A stretch of DNA of 64,000 nucleotides from assembly GCF_028453695.1 (NCBI RefSeq), contig NC_135778.1, forward strand, positions 24,686,898-24,750,897, read 5' to 3'. Positions 50,401 through 63,963 of the stretch are shown here, piece by piece. A model generated the notes under the pieces. That model was given only the letters and a program-made list of their open reading frames with translations. It did not search any database and was not told the DNA's origin. The stretch comes from Augochlora pura. Its lineage: Eukaryota; Arthropoda; Insecta; Hymenoptera; Halictidae. A program made the translations under genes and the position numbers. The stretch's first letter is position 1. Each line of letters begins with the position of its first letter.

Positions 50401-53400
50401 TGAACTACGACAAGTGGTACTACGGTCCATTTGAGGGATTGAACGCTGATGTGATCACAGATGACGTAGAAAACATTTGGCGGACATTGTACAGATTGGC
50501 ACGTATTCTGACGGACGTACCTGGTGCTAGACGAGTTGTGGATACCGTCCGCGGCAAGGTAGAGAAGTTTAAACAACTGCTTCCCGTTCTACAGATTATT
50601 TGTACACCAGGTATGCAGAAGCGTCACTGGGATCAGATGAGCGAAATAGTGAATGTAAAGATCGAGCCCACGGAAACCAGCAGTCTGTCGGACATGATAG
50701 ACTTGGGATTGCTGGTCCATATCACCAAGCTTGAGGAGATTGCTTCCGCTGCCGTGAAGGAACACGGGCTGCAGCAAAGCTTGCAAAAGATGAAAGACGA
50801 ATGGAGCAATATATTCTTCGAGCTGACTGCATATCGGGAAACAGGTGTGGAAATTCTAACAGCGGTAGACGACATACAAGTGCTATTGGACGACCATATT
50901 CTGAAGGCACAGACAATGCGCAGCTCGCCCTTCGTAAAGGCGTTTGAGTATGAGATGCAGGAATGGGAGGATAAACTGCTATTGATGCAGGACATCATCG
51001 ATCAGTGGTTGGTATGTCAGGCGACTTGGATGTACTTGGAACCGATTTTCAGCAGTGAGGACATTATGCGGCAAATGCCCACCGAAGCGAAGAACTTCCG
51101 GCGGATGGACAAGATCTGGCGGGCAATCATGAAATACGTAGGTGCTAATAGACTTGTGTTAGAGGCAACCGCCATGCCCAAGATGCTGAACGAGTTCAAG
51201 CTCTGTAACATGCTCCTCGACGAGATACAAAAGGGCTTGAACGACTATCTCGAGAGAAAGCGTTTGTTCTTCCCGAGGTTTTTCTTCTTGTCAAACGACG
51301 AATTGCTAGAAATACTCTCCGAAACCAAGGATCCGCAGAGGGTGCAACCGCACTTGAAGAAATGTTTTGAAGGCATCAGTAAGTTACGGTTCACTAAGGA
51401 AGAAGAGATTATTGGGATGTTGTCTGATCAAGAGGAATACGTTCCCTTGAGCGGAAAGATATACCCTGCAGATGCGAAAGGTATGGTTGAGAGGTGGCTG
51501 AGTCAGGTTGAGAAGCTCATGGTGGTTTCTCTTCGCGATATTACTGAAGAGAGCATAATCTCGTACTTCGACACCCCCAGGGCCGAGTGGATATTTTCTT
51601 GGCCAGGTCAGATAGTGATCTGTGCTAGCCAAGTGCATTGGACCAGTGAGGTTTGCGAATCATTCGATAATCAAAGTACAGAAAGCTATTTGTATACGTG
51701 CAACTCTCAAATTGAGGAGACTGTGACCTTGGTCAGAGGCAAGCTAGACGCAGGAGCTAGGATAACGATCAACGCGTTAATCGTCATAGACGTTCATGCG
51801 CGGGACGTGGTCAAGTTACTTGTCGAAAAGCAAGTGAAGGACGCGATGGACTTTGACTGGATATCGCAGCTGCGATACTACTGGCTGAACAATACCGTTA
51901 CAGTTGCAATGATCACAACCAGCGTGGCATATGCTTTTGAATATCTAGGTAATACCGCTAGGTTGGTGATCACACCGTTGACCGATAGATGTTACAGAAC
52001 ACTGATGGGTGCATTGAAATTAAATTTCGGTGGCTCGCCAGAGGGGCCAGCAGGAACTGGTAAAACTGAGACGGCTAAGGATCTAGCGAAAGCTGTGGCC
52101 AAACAATGCGTGGTATTTAATTGCTCAGATGGCCTGGACTACAAGGCGATGGGGAAATTCTTCAAAGGACTAGCCCAATCTGGAGCTTGGGCCTGTTTCG
52201 ACGAATTCAATAGAATTGAGCTGGAAGTACTTTCAGTGATTGCACAGCAGATTCTGTCCATACAAATGGCCATAAGCATGAAGCTGGAAACGTTCATGTT
52301 TGAAGGCACAGAGCTTAAGTTGAACCCTACATGTTATATTATAATAACAATGAATCCTGGTTACGCCGGTCGCCAAGAGCTTCCGGACAACTTGAAGGTC
52401 CTGTTTCGTTCGGTGGCTATGATGGTACCAGATTACGCCATGATCGGCGAGATCACGTTGTACTCTTTTGGTTTCATAGATGCCAAGAATCAAGCGGAGA
52501 AGATCGTTCATACGTATAAACTTTGCTCTGAGCAACTGAGCTCGCAGAATCATTATGACTACGGCATGCGAGCCGTGAAGACAGTTCTCGTCGCTGCAGG
52601 GAATCTGAAGTTAAAGTACCCAATGGAAAACGAGTCTATGCTGGTCCTTCGAGCTATTATAGACGTAAATCTTCCAAAGTTCTTGGCTCAGGATGTTCCT
52701 TTGTTCAATGGTATTTATAAAGATCTATTCCCGGGCGTTGACCTACCCCAGGCAGACAGGGATGAGCTGATTGAACTAGTGAAGGTGATCTTGGAGAAAC
52801 GAAATCTACAAGCCACACCCTGGTATATGGAGAAGATAGTGCAGATTTATGAGATGATTCTAGTGCGTCATGGCTTGATGATTGTTGGACGCACGCTTAG
52901 TGGGAAAACAAAGGCATACCAGAGCTTAGCAGAAGCTTTAGGTGATTTATCCGGTAAAAGGCGGGCTGCTATGAGGGAGTACCAAACTATTTATAAAATT
53001 ATCAACCCGAAGGCCATCACTCTCGACCAACTGTATGGTAGCTTTGATCCGGTGTCCCACGAATGGAGCGATGGTGTTCTAGCGAATATGTTCAGAGAGT
53101 TTGCCCAATCATTCTCGGTTGATCGTAAATGGATCGTATTTGACGGCCCTGTTGACGCCGTTTGGATAGAGAGCATGAACACGGTGCTTGACGATAATAA
53201 AAAGCTCTGCCTGATGTCTGGGGAAATCGTAACGATGTCGAATAAGATGAACATGATGTTTGAACCCGAAGATCTGGAACATGCTTCGCCGGCTACTGTT
53301 AGTCGATGTGGAATGATCTACATGGAGCCGTCTCAGCTCGGTTGGAATGCACTGTTTGAGTCATACAAGAAGTATCTGAGAGAAAAACTGCTCCTTGAAC

Positions 53401-56400
53401 AGTTTGAACTTGTCGTGGAATTGGTGGATTGGTTAACAGAACCGATTCTGAGCTTCGTAAATAGATACTGTAAAACGTTTATACCAGTATCAGAGCTTCA
53501 CATGTTTCTGGTAAGTATTCTGGTAACAATCGTTGGTATGAAAATAATACTTATTATTTCAGTCTTTCACAAGATTATTTACGTCGTTACTGGACGAAGA
53601 GACGCAAGTCAGTACTGTCTGGCTGCAATGCATATTATTGTTCACTATGATTTGGGGCATGTGTTCAACGCTGATCAGTGAGAGCAGAAAGTCTCTGGAT
53701 GTTTATTTAAGAAAAATATTATTGGGTAATGACGATGAATGTCCGAGACCAAAATCATTTAAATTATCGAAGCAGCAGCTATTTCCTGATAAAGGCACTA
53801 TTTTTGATTGGATATACGATAAAAGAAATAATGGCAGTTGGATATCTTGGATGGACCCAACGTTAATGGTAATAAAAGTTTTAATCTTGTTAACTTCATA
53901 TCTTCGTTCACGATCTTTACTTTCATGTTTTAGGCTACACTATTATCAGAGCCAAAATCCAGTCAACTGATAGTACCAACATCCGAAGTAGTAATCCAAA
54001 ACTTCTTCTTAACGAACCTGCTATACAGGTCAATACCTCTCTTGTTTGTTGGACCAACTGGTACCGGCAAGTCTGCAGTAATTTTGGACTACTTGGTTTC
54101 CTTAAACCGAGACAAATACATGGAAAATGTGATAAACTTCAGTGCCTGCACCACTGCTTTTCAAACTCAAGAAATGGTGATGTCCAAGCTAGATCGACGA
54201 AGAAAAGGTGTCTTCGGTCCACCAATGGGAAAGAAATGTATTCTCTTCGTGGATGACATGAGCGTGCCACAAATGGAAATTTACGGTGCCCAGCCACCTA
54301 TTGAACTAATTCGTCAATGGATAGATCATGGGCATTGGTTCGACGTAAAAGATACAACGATGATGTACTTGGTAGACATGTTCATGATCGCTGCAATGTT
54401 ACCACCAGGTGGAAGTTCTAACTTAGTGACGTCCAGATTAACTCGCCACATGCAGATAATTGGCATCGATGTGTTTGAGGAGGCAACCATTTCGAAAATT
54501 TTCTCCACGATCCTAGAGAATCATTTCGCAAAGGGATTCCTCCCTGAAGTTGCAAGATTAGGGAAGATGGTTGTCAGTGCCACCACGGATGTGTATTTCG
54601 CAGCTATTCAGAAGTTCTTGCCAACACCAGCTAAGAGTCACTACACATTCAATCTGCGTGACTTCAGTCGAGTCATCAAGGGCATACTTCTGGTGCCCGC
54701 CACCAGAATGCAGGATCCGGACAAACTCATCAGATTATGGATTCACGAAGTGTACAGGGTATTCAATGATAGATTGGTGGATATCAATGATGAAGAGATT
54801 CTGTTTAAGATTGTCAATCACACTTGTTACGAACAGCTTCGGCAGCCTATGGAAAAGGTGCTCGATAGATTTTTGAGAAACAATGAGAAGGTAATTAAAA
54901 GTTCACATATCCGCGATCTTTTCTTTGGCAACTACATTGAACCCGATGCCATTCCCAAGGTATATGATGAAGTGGTGGATTTGAATGACTTACAGAACAA
55001 AATGGACTTTTATTTAGTAGAATACAACATGCTTTCCAAAACTCAAATGAACCTAGTCTTATTTAGGTATGCCATCGACCACATTTCTCGCATCTCACGG
55101 ATACTTCTACAAGAGAACGGTCATGCTCTTCTGGTTGGGATCGGTGGATCTGGTAGAAGCTCCTGCGCTAAACTTGCAACCAGTATATGCGAATACCTGA
55201 TATACCAGGTGGAAATGACCAGAACGTACGGGGTTACGGAATGGCGAGAGGACATGAAGAATCTTTTGCTTCGCGTAGGCTGCGACGGGAAATCCACTAG
55301 TTTTCTCTTCGGCGATCATCAGATTAAAACGGAGTCATTCGTGGAGGACATAAACATGATACTGAACACGGCAGATATACCAAATTTATACAGTTCCGAG
55401 GAGAAAGCCGAGATCATGGACAAGATGTCGAGCTTGCCCCAGGATGCCGGCGGAAAAAAAGGGGAGACCACGCCGATGACACTCTACAGCATGTTCCTAG
55501 AAAGAATTATGAAGTGTCTTCATCTGATCTTGACCATGTCTCCGATTGGAAACGCATTCAGGAATCGTCTCAGAATGTTCCCGTCCCTCATCAACTGTTG
55601 CACTATCGACTGGTTTACTATTTGGCCGGAGGACGCTTTGGAGAAGGTAGCTCGGATGTCCTTACAGGACGTGGAGATCGGCGAAGATCTGCGGGAAAAG
55701 TGTGTACAAATCTCCAAGGAATTCCACACAAGTATTACCAAAGCCAGCGAGGACTATTTTAGAACGCAAGGTAGAAGGTACTATACGACCCCCACCAGTT
55801 TTCTTCAGTTGATCAATTTGCTGGGTAAGCTATATAACCAGAAAACTCAGGAGATAGTGTTGGGACAAAATCGTTATGAAACTGGATTGGAAAAATTAGA
55901 CTTTGCAGCTGGCGAGATAGCGGTAATGAAGGTGGAGCTGCAGGAGCTGCAGCCGAAGTTGATGGCTCAATCCGATTTAAGTAACAAACTTATGATCAAG
56001 ATAGAACAAGACACGATCAACATAGAGGCGAGAAAAGAGGTGGTGGCAGCTGAGGAAGCCTTAGCGAACGAAGCTGCAGCAGCAGCTCAGGCCATCAAAG
56101 ACGATTGTGAAGGCGATCTGGCCGAAGCAACTCCAGCCCTAGAAGCCGCTTTAGCTGCTTTAGATACCCTCAAACCTGCGGACATCACTATTGTACGGTC
56201 CATGAAGAGTCCGCCGGCAGGCGTGAGATTAGTGATGGAAGCTGTATGCGTGCTGAAGGGTGTAAAGCCAGAAAAGGTCACGGATTCAGCCACCGGTCAA
56301 ACAGTCGAGGACTACTGGCCAGCATCCATAAAAGTACTCGGTGATATGAGATTCCTCGAGAGCCTGAAGAATTTCGACAAGGATAACGTGCCGCCTGCGT

Positions 56401-59400
56401 ATATGAAAAAGATCCGCGATAAGTTCATCAACGATAGGAGCTTTCAGCCTGAAGCAATTAAGAAGGTCTCGACCGCTTGCGAGGGTCTCTGCAAGTGGGT
56501 ACGAGCCATGGAGGTTTACGACAGAGTCATCAAAGTGGTGAAACCAAAGCAGGAAATGCTGGCTGAAGCAGAAGCTGCTCTAGCTTCGCAGATGGAGGCT
56601 TTGAATGCCAAGAGAGCGCTTCTACAGGAAGTTAGTCAGAAACTGCAAGCTTTGAACGACGAATTTGCTGAATGTATGCGTGAGAAGAAAAAACTTGAGG
56701 ACCAGATCAACTTTTGTATGCAGAAACTTGACAGAGCCGAGAAGTTGCTGGGTGGATTGAGCGGAGAAAAGAACAGATGGAATGAAAACGCGATCGCGTT
56801 AGGTCAGAGCCTCCACAATGTCATTGGTGATGTACTTCTTTGTTGTGGGGTGATAGCTTACTTAGGAGCCTTCACGATAGACTACAGAACTAGCCTGATC
56901 GCTCAGTGGTATTCATCCTGCAAGAAAATCAAAATTCCTTGCAGTGACAAATTCAGTTTGGTTGATGTACTAGGCAAACAAGTGGAAATAAGGGCGTGGA
57001 CGATCTTCGGTCTCCCAGCGGACAATTATTCTGTAGAGAATGGCATAATTGTGAAGAATGCAGACCGTTGGCCACTTTTGATTGATCCGCAAAACCAAGC
57101 GAACAAATGGGTGAAGAACATGGAGAAGGAGAACAAGCTAGTAGTTATCAAGCTTACTGATCCGAATTACGTGAAGGTGGTTGAAACTTGTATACAACTT
57201 GGAACACCAGTTCTGTTGGAGAATATTCTGGAGGAGATCGACGCTATACTTGAACCAGTACTGTTAAAGAATATATATAGAGAGCGTGGCGTTTTGTACA
57301 TGAAGTTTGGTGAGAACGTTATCGAATACAACACCGACTTCAAATTTTATATCACCACGCGACTGCGGAATCCTCATTACTTACCAGAGGTAGTTGTCAA
57401 GGTGACCTTGTTGAATTTCATGATCACGCCACAGGGGCTGCAGGATCAGCTGCTGGGCATCGTTGTTGCCAAAGACTTGCCTGTTCTCGAAGAACGTAAA
57501 AACCAGCTGATTGTGGAAGGTGCGAACAACAGGAAGATCTTGGAAGAGGTAGAGAACAAGATTCTGGAAGTGTTGTCCCTCTCGGAGGGCAATATACTTG
57601 AGGATGAGACAGCGATTCAAATACTATCCTCTTCAAAAGTGCTGTCAGAGGATATTCAAGCAAAGCAGACGATAGCTGCTAAAACTGCGATAGAGATTGA
57701 TAACGCTCGTAACGGATATATGCCCGTTTCAGAGCATGGATCCGTCCTCTTCTTTTGCATCTCAGAGCTGACGAACATCGACCCGATGTACCAATATTCT
57801 CTAGTGTGGTTTATCCATCTGTATGTCATGGCGATAGCCAATAGCGAACAGACCTCGGACTTGACTGCCCGGATAAAAAGCATGAACACGTACTTCACGG
57901 CCAGCATCTACAGGAACGTGTGTCGGTCCTTATTCGAGAAGGACAAGTTAATATTTTCCTTTGTCCTCTGTGTTGGTCTAATGCGTGCTGCCCATGAATT
58001 GGACGAAAGTCTTTGGACGTTCTTGTTAACTGGTGGAGTAGCATTAGATAACCCTTTCCCTAATCCGGATTCGTCTTGGTTGACTGATAGATCTTGGTCT
58101 GAGGTAGTCAGGGCTACAAATTTGCAAGGACTTGAGATGCTGAAGGATTCCTTCCAAAAGAACACGCACCAATGGAAAACTTTCTACGATTTGTCTAATC
58201 CCCAGGATAACGCTTTTCCACAACCATTTGATCAGGTGACTGAGGGCTTGATCAAGCTGGTGATTCTTAGGTGTGTAAGGCCAGATAAAATCGTAGCTGC
58301 TGTGCGGTCCTTCATTATACACCACATGGGACAGTCCTTTGTAGAACCTCCACCATTTGATCTTCAAGGGTCCTACAACGATTCCAGTAATGTGACCCCA
58401 CTTCTTTTCATCTTATCCCCTGGATCCGATCCAATGGCTGGCCTTATAAGGTTTGCAGAGAATTATGGGATATCCAAGAAGAATCTTATGACAATATCTC
58501 TAGGTCAAGGTCAGGGTCCCATAGCCGCAAACATGATAAATGTTGGTATTAAAACCGGAGAATGGGTGGTACTCCAAAATTGCCATTTGGCGGTTTCATG
58601 GATGAAAGATCTGGATAGAATTTGTGATGAAGTAATCACGCCTGAGAACACGAACGCCAAGTTTAGATTGTGGCTGACTAGTTATCCATCCGAAGACTTT
58701 CCGATCTCCATTTTACAAAACGGCGTGAAGATGACCAATGAGCCTCCCAAAGGATTGAAGAACAATCTACTTAGGAGTTACCTTAATGATCCCATATCAG
58801 ATCCGAAATACTATGGTAGTTGCAGAAAGGTAGTAGAGTGGAGACACCTTCTATTTTCTTTGTGCTTCTTTCACGCTGTTGTCCAAGAAAGACGTAATTT
58901 TGGACCATTAGGTTGGAACATCCCTTATGAGTTCAATGAGTCGGATCTACGAATTAGTATTCTACAATTGCAGGTAAAAAAGAATTTCAATTTATTTAGA
59001 GAAAATTTAATTGATCTTATAATATAAGACAAGTTAATTGATGAACTTCTTCAGCTCTTCTTAAATGATTATGAAAAAGTACCTTTAGACGCGCTTCTCT
59101 ATCTTACTGGCGAATGTAATTATGGTGGACGAGTTACAGATGACAAAGACAGACGTTTATTGAATTCCTTACTTCAAGGATTCTACAATTCTGCAGTTAT
59201 CACTCAGCAAGAGTAAGTTAGTTTAAACAATGATGTTCTAGATCTTGATTTTAAACAATTCCCGCTACTAATTATTTGTTGTTATTTCTTTCAGATTCTG
59301 CTTTTCGCCAAGTTGTATGTACCGTATGCCTTTAAATACTGAGCATCAGGCTTGTATAGCATACATTCGAACTTTGCCAATTGATCAGCAGCCTGAGGTC

Positions 59401-60427
59401 TATGGTCTACACGAGAATGCAGATATAACGAAAGATAATCAGGAGTCTATGCAATTGCTCGATGGAGCTTTACTAACACAACCCCAGATCACTGGTGTTG
59501 GAGTCGAGCGGGACGTGGACACTATGGTTTTCAATTTATGCGACGACATCCTATCCAAAATAAGATTACCCTTTGATGTTGTGGAAGTGGCTAAAAAGTA
59601 CCCAGTGCTTTACATGAACAGCATGAACACGGTTCTTCGGCAGGAGCTGATCAGGTTCAACAACTTGCTGTTTGTAATTAGAAGCACCCTGGTAGACGTA
59701 CAAAAAGCTATCAAAGGTTTGGTTCTAATGTCAGTGGAATTGGAAGAGGTTTTCACGAGCATGAGCATCGGTAAAGTGCCTGGAGCTTGGAATAAAAGGT
59801 CCTATCCGTCCTTAAAACCGCTCGGAAGCTACATAAATGATTTAATTGAGAGATTAGAATTCTTTCAAAACTGGATAGACTTTGATGCGCCAAATGTATT
59901 CTGGATATCCGGTTTCTTCTTCACTCAATCATTCCTCACAGGCGTCTTACAGAACTTCGCACGTAAAAATCAAATTCCAATCGACAGGGTGGACTTCGAA
60001 TTTGAAGTGACTACATTCGAAAATAGAGCGAGCTCTGCTCCATCCTATGGAGTATATATAAAGGTAGGTTTGATGAAGAGATGTTAATACATGTTTTGAG
60101 TACATTACTGATTTCTCTGCTTTTCTTCAGGGCTTATTTTTAGAAGGTGCTAGATGGAATAGAGAAGCAAAAACAATAGATGAATCAAAGCCCAAAATAA
60201 TGTTTGATGTTTTACCAATAATATGGCTTCAGCCTGGTGAAAAAGCTAAATTTGTTGTTAAACCTGTATATCACTGTCCGGTATATAAGACAAGCGCAAG
60301 ACGTGGCGTTCTAGCTACCACTGGTCATTCATCCAACTTTGTTTTATACATTTTACTTTTGACAATGGTTAGTGAATCTCACTGGATTAAAAGAGGAGCA
60401 GCATCTTTATGTCAACTTGACGACTGA
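47406..60427 (+). CDS. Axonemal dynein heavy chain, inner-arm single-headed type (DNAH3/7/12-like)
   Basis: Exons: 47406-47924, 47993-48219, 48287-48556, 48686-49048, 49115-49325, 49404-49631, 49686-53510, 53563-53868, 53934-58973, 59055-59212, 59295-60063 and 60131-60427 (stop). They join in phase to 4070 residues. Order: N-terminal tail and linker; AAA1 P-loop GPAGTGKT (about 1394) with CFDEFNRI; AAA2 GRTLSGKT (about 1674); AAA3 GPTGTGKS (about 2022); AAA4 GIGGSGRSS (about 2386, Arg variant usual in axonemal chains); coiled-coil stalk with microtubule-binding tip near 2766-2853; AAA5/6; and a C-terminal domain ending SHWIKRGAASLCQLDD. It powers sliding of axonemal doublets in sperm flagella and sensory cilia. 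The size and C-terminus fit the DNAH3/7/12 clade; I cannot fix the exact orthologue. An acceptor at 49103 would frameshift, so I use 49114. Confidence 0.92.
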
Positions 60428-60462
60428 TAACTCTATATTTATATGAAAATCAAGGAGAGGCA

Positions 60463-60468
60463 AATAAA
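60463..60468 (+). terminator. Candidate poly(A) signal of the dynein gene
   Basis: AATAAA lies 36 bases after the dynein stop codon, within a short AT-rich 3' UTR. Confidence 0.5.
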
Positions 60469-61168
60469 TACAGAAATACAATACAAATTTGTCAAGTGAT
60501 ATAATTGATATTGTAACATTTGAATAGTGGATTAATCTTATGAACTACTTATTGTCCCTCTTACTGTCCCTCTCTAATTCGAGGTAGTTCGTTTAGAATT
60601 TAATTTTATATCTCTTACGTGAGGAAATATATAATTAAATGCACTTATACATATGAGAAAATTATTTATTCAACGAAATTTCCATAAGAATAGACAGTCA
60701 ACATCAGTGTGTCAATCAGTATGACATTGCTGTATAATATTGATATTTCTTTTCACTTACGTATAGTCAAGTATATATACAATAAAAACTTTTACAACAA
60801 TTTATTACAATGAGTATAACAGTTGATTTTCACATGTTGAAATGTGTATAACAATTTAGCTTGAATTATTAAATTAATACTGATTCCTACTTGCTGCCAG
60901 TCATTTGAAAAATCAAATATTTGAATTTCGATTATAGAGACATTCTCAAGAACAATTCGTGATGACTTTTGTATAGTTTTTAAATTAATTCTATTTCTAG
61001 ATGGCATATAGAAATCACAAATTCCATGCTAATCCTAAGAAATATTAAATAATCCATTTTTTTACAGTGATAATTATAAATATACATCATTTTTTTATAA
61101 TGGTAAAAATATATAACAATTCATTACTGTTTTCATAGTTATTCTGTATAGAGGAATGCTTACATAAA

Positions 61169-61251
61169 GTCCGTTCAAAGAGGCAAGTCAGCACACGCAA
61201 ACAGAACATTAACAATCGTTCACATCTACTGATCCTATTCTTTGAACGGAC
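61169..61251. repeat. Inverted repeat with 13-bp perfect arms
   Basis: GTCCGTTCAAAGA (61169-61181) pairs with TCTTTGAACGGAC (61239-61251) around a 57-base loop. It could be a small inverted-repeat element or an RNA hairpin. Confidence 0.65.
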
Positions 61252-62688
61252 CATACACGAAGTTTTATGTTCACTGCAGTACAGTTGCACATTATTGCAC
61301 ATTGATTATAAAATCGGTGATTATATATTATAAATTTTCATTATAAAAAATCTTGTATAACAATATGAACTCATCCCATGCTGTTCTTAACGCGTATCCA
61401 ATATAATTGAAGGAACAATCTCCTTTTTTGTGGATATAAAAATTTATCCTCGAAGACGCAGCTTCTAAAGTATATAGTTTTTCTTCCGTAACGTCGCTTT
61501 CGGTTGGCAGTGAAAACGAATACAAAATAACTTTCACTGCTCTGGAGCATCTCACAAATTATGCGGCGTTACCAAGAAGAACGGATCATTGCTATGATCT
61601 GGCAATGCTTTGATATAACTTTTCTTAAATAACAACAACATATGTACAATAATAACAAATCTAATATTTAAAACATTATGTCCCAATAAGGTATAAAACA
61701 AGTTATACTATTGAAAATTCGTAAATCTTGTTGTTCAAAAGTTACAGTTATTTTGTGTTCTGTCTTTCAGGTTCTCATTGATCATCATATCCCTTGCCAG
61801 ATGACTAGCTTAGGCTCTGACACACAACGTATTCAGCATCATATTTAATATAGTATCAAAAACTAGAGTAAAAATGTTGCAGAATCTGGTAGCAGTAAAA
61901 GCTTTACTCTGAGAAGCATAACTATAAAAGCGTCGATTATATGACGTGGAAACGTATGAAAGGAATGAAAGAATAGGCTAAAACTTAAGAAGGGATTTAG
62001 TAAGTATACGCGAATTGCACTACATTTGGGGAGTTCCACACACGTGACCAAACATTTATGGCTGGCGTACGCAGCGCATGAAATGCACGTACGCAAACGC
62101 ACTCTTCATGAAAAAAAGAAAGAAAATGATATCTGTGAGGAAACTTTTAAAAGCTCATCCAAAATCATCATCATTGCCAACCAGAAGTCTTTTCTCCTCA
62201 AAAAATGCTCCTCAGTGTAGTCATTACTTAATCACTTGCACTATAACGTGCTTGCCACGCACGTCGAGATACTTTTGTTCATTCACGTAGATATTCCAAA
62301 ATGTTTTGAAATCCGCCATACAGAAGAAGAAATCCACCATAAGACATCCGTATAAAATTCTTTATGTAAGACCCTATCAACGCGCTGGGGCATTGCTTAA
62401 AAGCGTCAAAGTGACTCACTGCATGGTTATACTATAGCGCACAGCACACCGCAACTGTGAGTTTATTGGTAGCGCAAGTGATTAATGAAATTATTCAATG
62501 TTGCAGGATCGCTATTGTGGCTCATGTGAGACCAGAGTATCTACATCAAGAAAGATCCCCAAATGGATCTCGCTGACTATAAAAGCTAAACTAAGTGACA
62601 TAAGTGGTACATTCTAATAATGTTGTTGAGCAAACAGAGCGTTACAATCACTACAACTTATTAGTTGAGCATATTGACAACTTTTTTT

Positions 62689-63963
62689 CTATTCAACGAG
62701 AGTAGGGTTTGTATCAGTCGCGGCATTATCGGCTTCTCTTCTGGAAACGCGTTCGACGTAACAGAAGGCAACGGTACCGATGACGATCGTTATCGCTAAT
62801 ATAAGAAGTTGTATGTAAAGGCTGACACTACTGCTATAGCCAAAACTGATTGCAGCCGCGGCAGATTGGCAAAATTTGAATAGCGCGAAGGCTGATGCAC
62901 TTTGTCTCGTAAAAAGAGTACCGAGTAATGAGTATATTTGAGTGTTGAAGCAAGCATCACCAAAACCCAATGCAAGGCTTCCAGCCATAGCCAAGGTTGG
63001 TGACGGTTTGATGAACCCTACTTCGTCGGTGTCCATAAACGGTGAGTCGTTTGGCAAGTTTAAGAAAATGGTGATAAAAGCAAATAGATGTACACAAAAT
63101 CCCGTAATTACAACCAACCACCCACCGCAGTTGCGAGTCAGCTTTGATGCAAAAATACCAAAGATGGCTCCACCAATGACCTCACCGATTCCAATGAAAA
63201 TTCCGGAGAGGCCTACAAGGCTTTTACGCGACTCGCCAATTGCTTTGGTGAATCCAATGCTTGACGAGTAAACACCTGAATAGAACGTTAATACAAGACC
63301 AGTGTATACAAAAGTCAAGCACAGCATAAGCATCTTTGGCGTTAAGAAAAGACTGGACGCATCTATAAACGCATCCCAGGCTGCTACCCATGGCCTTTCT
63401 CTTGCAGGCTCTGTCATTTGAAGTTCCCTGTCAGCGCTGGAAACCCCTTCAGCTTCACCCAGAACCAGCCTCTGTGATGAACTCCTCAGAGTAGCCAAGA
63501 GACAGGTGCCAGCAATGGATATCCCGGTTAGCACGCTAAAAACGATTACCCTCGTCGAGCTGTCAATTTTTGGCTTTGTGAACATGAAGTACACAAACAG
63601 GTTGCCGATGAACATCGACGATTGGAAGATTGCCCAGAACACTCCTGCATTTCTGGACATGGTTTCGGCATTGCTGTTCTCTGTTAGGTACTGTCCATGT
63701 CCTGTCCATATCAAAGCAGCTCCAAGACCAAGGATGCAGGAGGCACTATAGAGTAGTTCATCTCGTGGCCACAGGAACGATGCTATGAAAAGGACGTAAC
63801 AGCAAGCGCCAGTTATTATAGCAACTCGTGGCCCTGACATAGAGATGTACGATGGAGCTAACCAGTTGCAAGTGGCGAGGACTGCATAAATAATGGACAA
63901 GCTCGTGTAGGCATTGCCAGTGAAACTTGGGTCTTCATCCGTAATACTTTGCAACACGGTTTT
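62689..63963 (-). CDS. MFSD11: UNC93-like protein MFSD11 (partial, 5' end outside window)
   Basis: A single large 3' exon encodes about 424 residues and ends NPTLVE. An acceptor (TTTCTATATAG) at 63964-63965 opens the exon, and the first residues (KTVLQS) lack a Met, so the N-terminal exon with the first membrane helices lies beyond the right edge. Family blocks: YTSLSIIYAV, NAGVFWAIFQSSMFIGNLFVYF, SLVGLSGIFIGIGEVIGGAIFG, LALGFGDACFNTQIYSLLG and SAFALFKFCQSAAAAISF. Many hydrophobic membrane segments alternate with a charged central loop (about residues 165-195 of the exon), as in 12-helix major facilitator proteins. The substrate of MFSD11 is not established. Confidence 0.92.
   Translation of the reverse strand, partial: KTVLQSITDEDPSFTGNAYTSLSIIYAVLATCNWLAPSYISMSGPRVAIITGACCYVLFIASFLWPRDELLYSASCILGLGAALIWTGHGQYLTENSNAETMSRNAGVFWAIFQSSMFIGNLFVYFMFTKPKIDSSTRVIVFSVLTGISIAGTCLLATLRSSSQRLVLGEAEGVSSADRELQMTEPARERPWVAAWDAFIDASSLFLTPKMLMLCLTFVYTGLVLTFYSGVYSSSIGFTKAIGESRKSLVGLSGIFIGIGEVIGGAIFGIFASKLTRNCGGWLVVITGFCVHLFAFITIFLNLPNDSPFMDTDEVGFIKPSPTLAMAGSLALGFGDACFNTQIYSLLGTLFTRQSASAFALFKFCQSAAAAISFGYSSSVSLYIQLLILAITIVIGTVAFCYVERVSRREADNAATDTNPTLVE

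Larger units (their letters stand above)
60428..62688. other. Convergent 3' flanks, dynein / MFSD11
   Basis: No conserved frame is seen; ORFs are below 80 codons with no domain. It contains an inverted repeat at 61169-61251. It should include the 3' UTRs of both genes. Confidence 0.5.

Noticed and set aside
52233..52553. Antisense frames inside the dynein gene
   Set aside because: They are shadows of the strongly coding + strand and match no family.
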